In this document: positions 13,807 through 18,111 of the stretch, piece by piece
Numbering within the stretch: position 1 is the first letter of the stretch
Layout of the letters: each line of letters opens with the position of its first letter
Origin: an uncultured Coriobacteriaceae bacterium
GTDB taxonomy: Bacteria > Actinomycetota > Coriobacteriia > Coriobacteriales > Eggerthellaceae
DNA: 18,111 nt
Assembly: GCA_902796815.1 (NCBI GenBank)
Contig: CADBQL010000079.1
Coordinates: forward strand, 1-18,111
Reading direction: 5' to 3'
Position numbers and translations under genes: made by a program
Notes under the pieces: generated by a model
Told to the model about the DNA's origin: nothing
Databases searched by the model: none
Seen by the model: only the letters and a program-made list of their open reading frames with translations

Positions 13807-14442
13807 CTAGTCCTCGAGCACTTCCTCGGGAGGCACTTCGAGCTCGGCGGACTTGTAGGCTGAAAAGCCCGAATACGCAAAGCTCGCGTCAAGCCCCGCC
13901 AAGAACAGATCGCGATCGTCAACCGCATCGGTCAGCGCGCCTTCGAATAGGCTATTGAGTACAGAGCTGTCCTCGGGGCTTTTGCGCAAGGCCTCGTTGA
14001 AGGTATCCGGATCGATCTGGCTCCAGTCGACAACTTTCGAAATCTGCTGCTTGAACAGCGCGTTTATCCAAATGCGCATCGCGCGGCCGTTACCCTTGAA
14101 AAACGGGTGCGTCAAGTTCATTTCCGTAAACTTGATCATGATATCCTCGAACGTATCCTGCGGCGATTCGGCGATGGCCTTCACAGCAGAGCCGATGAAC
14201 ATGACCGGCGTGTACATGATATTGTCCGCAGAGTTGTTCGACGTCCTGATGGTACCTGCGAAATCGTAAATCTCGTCGAACAGGAATCGATGGATAATCG
14301 AAAGGCACGTATAGCTTCCAGTCTCGACGTGGTCGAGCTCCTTCGAGTCGAATAGCTGTATCGCGCGAATTTTCGCGATGCGCTCCTCTTCTTTGGCCAG
14401 CTCATCGGCGTCTTCTATCCCAAGTTTGTTAACGAGCTCCAT
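13807..14442 (-). CDS. Fic-domain protein with atypical active-site motif
   Basis: 211 residues. The Fic core is clear: IHRFLFDEIYDFAGTIR (50-66), the active-site loop HPFFKGNGR (112-120) with catalytic H112 and phosphate-binding GNGR, and the following RIWINALFKQQISKVVDWSQID helix pair. Fic enzymes usually transfer AMP from ATP to a target hydroxyl. The consensus is HPFx[D/E]GNGR, whose acid binds Mg2+; here K116 occupies that place, so AMP transfer may be altered. I see no inhibitory [S/T]xxxE[G/N] helix motif in the protein and no antitoxin-like small gene beside it. The C-terminus is acidic (PPEEVLED). GGAG lies 6 bases before the ATG at 14442. It may act as a lone regulatory or toxin-like modifier; this is inference. 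Confidence 0.88.
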   Translation of the reverse strand: MELVNKLGIEDADELAKEEERIAKIRAIQLFDSKELDHVETGSYTCLSIIHRFLFDEIYDFAGTIRTSNNSADNIMYTPVMFIGSAVKAIAESPQDTFEDIMIKFTEMNLTHPFFKGNGRAMRIWINALFKQQISKVVDWSQIDPDTFNEALRKSPEDSSVLNSLFEGALTDAVDDRDLFLAGLDASFAYSGFSAYKSAELEVPPEEVLED

Positions 14443-14501
14443 GTTTTACTCCATTCTGCCGCCTTTGCCAGCGACACAACCGTGCTAAATAGTGGAACAA
14501 G

Positions 14502-14528
14502 AGGGGTCTCCCCTTTCGGTCACATTAT
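14502..14528 (+). repeat. Family C half-unit next to the fic promoter region
   Basis: AGGGGTCTCCCCT is a small hairpin, directly followed by TTCGGTCACATTAT. The GGTCACATT part repeats the right arm of the 14568-14601 palindrome in the same direction. Confidence 0.5.
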
Positions 14529-14567
14529 GCCCTAAGCCATTGCGCGCGGCATCCCAAACCGCAATTA

Positions 14568-14601
14568 AAATGTGACCGGAGAGGCCCTTCCGGTCACATT
14601 T
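14568..14601 (-). terminator. Strong palindrome (family C), probable terminator of the YkvI-like gene
   Basis: Perfect 13-base arms AAATGTGACCGGA and TCCGGTCACATTT enclose an 8-base loop. Read on the minus strand, after the YkvI-like stop at 14682, the hairpin ends in ATTTTAATT, resembling an intrinsic terminator. It sits about 80 bases past the stop and would shield fic from read-through. Confidence 0.6.
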
Positions 14602-14681
14602 CCTTTACGCGCGCTTTCCTTGTGGATGGCGCCTGCTTCAGCATTTCGTTGTATAACGCAAGCTAAGCTTACACATAAGCC

Positions 14682-15872
14682 TTATTCGCCAGCATCGTCA
14701 AGCTCCTGGCCATCGGGCACACCGTCATAACCACCCAGAATCGGACCTACAGCCGCAGCTTTCTTCGTGCTCAACTTTGTACGAATGTCATAGACAATCA
14801 TGAACGCGACCAGGATGAACCCAAGGTATCCATTGAGGCCGTATAGCACGTTGACCAGCATGCGGTAGTCGACGAAACAAGCGACGACGCACCCGATGAT
14901 ACCGCCGACGATGATGCCGATCTTGTAACGCTGCGTGCCCTCCTCGGAGAAAGCCTTGATGCCCGTCCACAGCAGCGGTACCGACGTAGTGTAGATGCCG
15001 GCGAAGATGATGACCGCAAGGATTATCGCGAGAACCGGGTTGATGGCGTTGGCCAGGAACAGCACCGGAATGGCAGCGCTCGAGGTTTCCTCGATGTGCG
15101 AGATGAGCGCGATACAGGCAATCGTGGCCGTCAGCGCGATGAACACGATGGACAGCGCCATGCCGGCGTTGACTTCCTTCAGCTTGTTTTTCGCGCCGAT
15201 CTCGGCGATGAAGGCCGCGAACCACAGGATGACGAAGCCCGCATAGGAAGCGCCCGACGCCCACGGATTACCGCCGCCAACCTGCTTCATGACCTCGCTA
15301 TATTGGCCGGAATCAACGGCGGCCAGACCCGACTGGAAGGCCCCTTCAGGCACGTTGAAGCACGAAATGCCCGTGACGACGATGATGCACACGATAATGA
15401 CCGGCCCAAGCTTCCCGAGGGCGTTCAAAATGCCGTTGAGCCCAAATACCGCCGTAATAATCACGAAAACCGTAAGCACAACCGCGCCGACGCCGATGGG
15501 GACGTCGATACCGTAGAGGCCAAAAAGCTCCGTGAGGGTGGAGTTGGCCCCACCGCACATCACGATGAAACACATGTAGCAGAAAAACGCCGAGAACCAG
15601 TCGTAAAATTTTCCGATGTACTTGCCGCAGTAGGCGGTGTAAATGTCTCCACCGCGGTCGAGCTTGCGGCGGTTGCCATTCGTCGCGAACGAGTAGTTCG
15701 TGTATAGGTATACGACAACGACCACAAAAATTACGATGGGAAACTGCGAGCCATACGAAGCGTCGTACTGAACGACCTCCTGAAGCGTCGAGAATCCCGC
15801 GCCGATATAGAACGCGATGCACGCGCCGCAAAACCCCATGATGGCGGCGAAGCTTAACTTCTTTTTGTCCAT
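14682..15872 (-). CDS. YkvI-like membrane transporter (COG3949)
   Basis: 396 residues with about ten or eleven hydrophobic helices and a polar C-terminal tail. The N-terminal helix SFAAIMGFCGACIAFYIGAGF has an unwound-helix look (GAGFSTLQE) typical of the APC/LeuT superfamily, and the overall layout resembles the uncharacterised YkvI family. It is presumably a cation-coupled symporter for an amino-acid-like or organic solute; the substrate is unknown. The start is taken as ATG 15872, which has AAAGGGGAGAGG 4 bases ahead. An in-frame ATG at 15899 would add nine residues (MSERKGRGA) but lacks a ribosome site and sits within a perfect palindrome. A promoter and operator-like site are visible upstream, and a strong terminator lies downstream, so it looks like a regulated single gene. 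Confidence 0.82.
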   Translation of the reverse strand: MDKKKLSFAAIMGFCGACIAFYIGAGFSTLQEVVQYDASYGSQFPIVIFVVVVVYLYTNYSFATNGNRRKLDRGGDIYTAYCGKYIGKFYDWFSAFFCYMCFIVMCGGANSTLTELFGLYGIDVPIGVGAVVLTVFVIITAVFGLNGILNALGKLGPVIIVCIIVVTGISCFNVPEGAFQSGLAAVDSGQYSEVMKQVGGGNPWASGASYAGFVILWFAAFIAEIGAKNKLKEVNAGMALSIVFIALTATIACIALISHIEETSSAAIPVLFLANAINPVLAIILAVIIFAGIYTTSVPLLWTGIKAFSEEGTQRYKIGIIVGGIIGCVVACFVDYRMLVNVLYGLNGYLGFILVAFMIVYDIRTKLSTKKAAAVGPILGGYDGVPDGQELDDAGE

Positions 15873-15896
15873 TGCACCTCTCCCCTTTCGTTCCGA

Positions 15897-15915
15897 CATT
15901 TGCTGTCAGCAAATG
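15897..15915. promoter_or_regulatory. Perfect palindrome, probable repressor operator
   Basis: CATTTGCTG and CAGCAAATG are perfect 9-base arms around one T. The predicted transcription start of the YkvI-like gene (about 15910) falls inside it, the standard position for a repressor site. Confidence 0.6.
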
Positions 15916-15916
15916 G

Positions 15917-15945
15917 CACATAGGTATTCTTATTGGAATTAACAA
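15917..15945 (-). promoter_or_regulatory. Promoter candidate of the YkvI-like gene
   Basis: Minus strand: -35 TTGTTA (15940-15945), a spacer of 17, then -10 TATGTG (15917-15922). The surroundings are very AT-rich. Alternative -10-like boxes (TATAAA) occur further upstream. Confidence 0.35.
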
Positions 15946-16202
15946 TATTTATAGGTATTTATTATTCTTATTTCCTATTTAATACTTATGTATGCATTTG
16001 TTGATATTAAGAGTATCGAATACTGCGATATGTCTCGCAATGGACATTTTTGGTATATAAGTTTCTTTTTATACTGTACGTGGTTTTTTAGCACAGACAA
16101 TAGATGCTTTCCGACTGTCGAACACGCTGCGCGATTGTCTTCCCATGAGCCACCCCATTTTGCTATGTTCGTCAATCTCGGTCAGCCTTTTTGGATTACG
16201 CT

Positions 16203-16208
16203 TACAAT
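16203..16208 (+). promoter_or_regulatory. -10 candidate of the serine hydrolase gene
   Basis: TACAAT, with only a poor -35 about 17-18 bases upstream. The leader to the ATG at 16317 would be about 100 bases. Confidence 0.3.
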
Positions 16209-16316
16209 ATTTGGGTAGCCATACGCAGACGTCTGCTTGCAATCGGCATCTTTCGCAAGCTCGTTCACCGCACTACAGGCTGCAAGCGAATAGATCTCCG
16301 ACCGAAGTTGGTACCT

Positions 16317-17450
16317 ATGAAAAAAGCACTCGTACTGAACCTCGCAATCGCAACGCTTCTCTTCGCCCTGATCGGCTGCTCGGCAAGCTCGAGCGAACCC
16401 GGAAGTGCGTCCACAGAACCCAGCAATGCACAATCAGCTTCGCAACAGGCCGAAAGCAGTTCTTCGAGCTCCGAAGCGGCTCCCGAAATGCCCGAAGTAG
16501 TCAGCGACGCGCCCTTGAGCAGCTCTGCCTCAGCAGGGGCAAAAGAGACCGAAACGGGGAGTTCTGCGTCGGCATCCGCGGCCTCTTCGGCATCCGCAGC
16601 GTCTTCGGCCTCGCCAGAAAAACCGCTCGCCACACCACTCTCAACCGAGTCAAAGGAACTGACAAAAGCGATTTCCGACCTCGTCAAACCCATAATCAAA
16701 GACTCCGGCATGGAAATTTCCGCAACCGTAGTCGATCTTCAAAACGACAAGCGGGCAAGCATCGACGGCGACAAGCGGATGTATTCCGCCAGCATGATCA
16801 AGCTGCTCATCGCCGCCACCTTCATGGAACAGGTTGACGAGGGAAAGCTTTCGCTTAAGGACACCTACGTTCTCAAGGACGACGACCCTGTCGGAGGAAC
16901 CGGCATGATTGGCGGCATGGGTGCAGGCGCAACAGTGACATACGAAGACTTGGTCGCTACCATGATCAGCGTGAGCGATAACACTTCCACGAACGTGCTG
17001 ATTCGATCGCTTGGTGGCATGGATGCGATCAACAAAAAGGCCGAAAAGCTCGGGCTCAAGCAGACGCAGCTCAACCGATTCATGATGGATGAGGAGGCCG
17101 TTTCGCGAGGAATAGAAAACTACACGAGTGCCAACGATATCGCCACGCTGCTCGAGCTGCTCTATCGCGGGGAGCTGGGAAACCCCGAAATCACCAAGTT
17201 CGTTATGGGAGCCCTGGAGATGCAAACTGACAACAGCGCCCTCGCCCAAGGACTTCCTGCCGATACCGTATTCGCGCACAAAACCGGAACGCTCGGTTCC
17301 GTGCGCCACGATGGCGGCATTGTCGAAGGCGAAAGCCCCTACATTATCGTAACCCTCTGCGGCGGTTCGGGCTTTAGCCAAGATGGCGCCGATTCCGCGA
17401 TGGCGAAGATAGCCACTGCCGTGAACGAGTATTTCGCGGGCGGGCAGTGA
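16317..17450 (+). CDS. Class-A beta-lactamase-like serine hydrolase lipoprotein
   Basis: 377 residues. Residues 1-21 are a lipoprotein signal ending LIGC with C21 as the lipidated residue. A long low-complexity Ser/Ala/Glu/Pro linker (22-110) comes next, then a penicillin-recognising fold with S159-M-I-K162 (nucleophile and base), S220-D-N (second motif) and K322-T-G (third motif). The class-A omega-loop ExxLN is not recognisable, so hydrolytic beta-lactamase activity should not be assumed. A D,D-peptidase or another cell-wall serine hydrolase role is as likely (PF13354-like). It is surface-anchored. The ATG at 16317 gives a perfect signal peptide but has a weak ribosome site. The frame is open upstream to 16191, but that extension would bury the signal sequence. 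Transcribed alone, before the family D palindromes and dapF. Confidence 0.87.
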   Translation: MKKALVLNLAIATLLFALIGCSASSSEPGSASTEPSNAQSASQQAESSSSSSEAAPEMPEVVSDAPLSSSASAGAKETETGSSASASAASSASAASSASPEKPLATPLSTESKELTKAISDLVKPIIKDSGMEISATVVDLQNDKRASIDGDKRMYSASMIKLLIAATFMEQVDEGKLSLKDTYVLKDDDPVGGTGMIGGMGAGATVTYEDLVATMISVSDNTSTNVLIRSLGGMDAINKKAEKLGLKQTQLNRFMMDEEAVSRGIENYTSANDIATLLELLYRGELGNPEITKFVMGALEMQTDNSALAQGLPADTVFAHKTGTLGSVRHDGGIVEGESPYIIVTLCGGSGFSQDGADSAMAKIATAVNEYFAGGQ

Positions 17451-17488
17451 TAAGGGCTCGAACGCTTGGGGGAATCGGATTCTCGGCG

Positions 17489-17525
17489 CCGTAGCCCAAA
17501 AGGGATACTCCTCTTTGGACTACGG
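17489..17525 (+). repeat. Family D palindrome, copy D1
   Basis: Outer arms CCGTAG/CTACGG, then CCAAA/TTTGG after one mismatch, around a 13-base centre. The 31 bases at 17492-17522 are complementary to D2 with one mismatch. Confidence 0.85.
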
Positions 17526-17562
17526 CAGCTAAAGCGCAGGCCATTGGCTTGACGACAGGAAT

Positions 17563-17593
17563 TAGCCCAAAGAGGAGTATCCCTTTTGGGCTA
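17563..17593 (-). repeat. Family D palindrome, copy D2
   Basis: Arms TAGCCCAAA/TTTGGGCTA around AGGAGTATCCC-like centre bases. Inverted copy of D1, separated from it by 40 bases. The pair could form either two small hairpins or one large 31-base stem. Confidence 0.85.
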
Positions 17594-17724
17594 TTGCTGG
17601 ACAGCCTCAGGGCGGGGCATCGGCGAAGCCGCAACTTGCGTATGCGCTTGCCGTTGAAGGTCTTCACCCAGGCTATGCGGCGCGCTACGCATTCGGCGAA
17701 CGGGAATCCGGAAAGGGGAACGTG

Positions 17725-18111
17725 GTGAAGTTCACGAAGATGCAAGGCATTGGCAACGACTACGTGTACGTGAATTGCCTCGAGGAAACGGTTGACGACC
17801 CCGCATCGCTCGCGCGCGTGGTGAGCGACCGACATTTTGGCATAGGCTCCGACGGGCTCATTCTCATACGGCCCTCCGTTCAAGCCGACTTCTTCATGGA
17901 GATGTTCAACGCAGACGGTTCGCGTTCGGCTATGTGCGGAAACGGCATACGCTGCGTGGGCAAATACGTCTACGATCATGGGCTCACAACCAAGCGGGAG
18001 CTGGCGGTGAACACGCTCGATGGAGTGAAGTACCTGTCGCTGAACGTCGAGGATGGCCTTGTCACCTCAGTGACGGTCGACATGGGAGAGCCGCGCCTCG
18101 ATCCTAAGCTC
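17725..18111 (+). CDS. dapF: Diaminopimelate epimerase (5' part, runs off window)
   Basis: 129 residues before the window ends (the family is usually about 270-280). N-terminal VKFTKMQGIGNDYVYV is the DapF signature, FGIGSDGLI (about residues 39-47) is the second, and MCGNGIRC carries the first catalytic cysteine. The enzyme converts LL- to meso-diaminopimelate in the cytosol, supplying lysine and peptidoglycan cross-links, so it implies an m-DAP type wall. Two consecutive GTG codons (17722, 17725) are possible starts. AAAGGGGA at 17712-17719 is best spaced for 17725. The frame is open upstream to 17566 but contains no start codon. No promoter is evident between D2 and the start. Confidence 0.95.
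   Translation, partial: MKFTKMQGIGNDYVYVNCLEETVDDPASLARVVSDRHFGIGSDGLILIRPSVQADFFMEMFNADGSRSAMCGNGIRCVGKYVYDHGLTTKRELAVNTLDGVKYLSLNVEDGLVTSVTVDMGEPRLDPKL

Larger units (their letters stand above)
15916..16316. other. AT-rich divergent intergenic region
   Basis: The left 200 bases (15916-16110) are far richer in A+T than the rest of the window. They contain ATAGGTATT twice (15920-15928 and 15951-15959) and ATTCTTATT twice (15926-15934 and 15964-15972), plus a small TGCGA/TCGCA inverted repeat near 16026-16041. The open frame at 15988-16218 has no ribosome site and no recognisable content. The region most likely holds control elements of both divergent genes. Confidence 0.6.

Noticed and set aside
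15873..15899. Upstream ATG (15899) for the YkvI-like gene
   Set aside because: No ribosome site precedes it, and it lies within the operator-like palindrome. The ATG at 15872 has a strong site.
15988..16218. 76-codon open frame in the AT-rich gap
   Set aside because: No ribosome site, no recognised family, and it covers the promoter region of the serine hydrolase.
16317..17450. Acquired beta-lactamase resistance gene
   Set aside because: The S-x-x-K, SDN and KTG motifs are present, but the class-A ExxLN omega-loop motif is not recognisable and there is no mobile element nearby. A general serine hydrolase call is safer.
17566..17724. Upstream open extension of dapF
   Set aside because: It is stop-free but contains no start codon, and DapF proteins begin at the MKFTKMQG-type motif, which matches the GTG start chosen.

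Overview
The window is about 18 kb of ordinary-looking chromosome from a moderately GC-rich bacterium. It holds 13 protein genes, two of them cut by the window ends, and no recognisable RNA gene, transposase, phage gene or CRISPR-cas locus. The combination of a MurT-type Mur ligase, a diaminopimelate epimerase, Ser/Ala-rich lipoproteins, a TM287/288-type ABC exporter pair and a YkvI-type transporter points to a Gram-positive anaerobe. A member of the Coriobacteriia/Eggerthellaceae (Actinomycetota) is my best guess. That is inference from gene content and style, not from a marker gene.

Layout, left to right: a 5' part of a CpXC zinc-ribbon protein (minus); a YdjM-like membrane hydrolase (plus); a translationally coupled pair of ABC exporter half-transporters (minus); a CLC chloride-channel-family protein (minus); a MurT-like ligase (minus); an SGNH-hydrolase lipoprotein (plus); an FAD-dependent dehydrogenase of the COG2509 type (plus); a single ABC exporter half-transporter (minus); a Fic-domain protein (minus); a YkvI-like transporter (minus); a class-A beta-lactamase-like serine hydrolase lipoprotein (plus); and the start of dapF (plus). 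Most genes appear to be single transcription units with their own promoters. Only the ABC pair is clearly an operon.

The striking part is the intergenic DNA. Almost every gap carries palindromic repeats of about 30 bp. Family A (outer arms ATGAGT/ACTCAT around a GCCCC/GGGGC core) has 13 near-complete copies and several half copies in six different gaps, never inside a gene. All copies have the same orientation whatever the direction of the flanking genes. Substitutions between copies mostly keep or improve base pairing, as expected for a selected hairpin. Families B (7.35-7.46 kb), C (14.5-14.6 kb) and D (17.49-17.59 kb) are different sequences with the same general design. They look like REP/BIME-like dispersed palindromes whose mobilising or binding protein is not in this window. 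No defence island or dedicated new enzyme system is visible; the repeats are the best candidate for undescribed biology here.

Functionally, several genes serve the cell envelope: MurT (lipid II amidation), dapF (meso-diaminopimelate), two surface lipoprotein hydrolases, three ABC exporter polypeptides and two membrane transporters. The order shows no pathway cluster, however, and neighbouring genes seem independently regulated.
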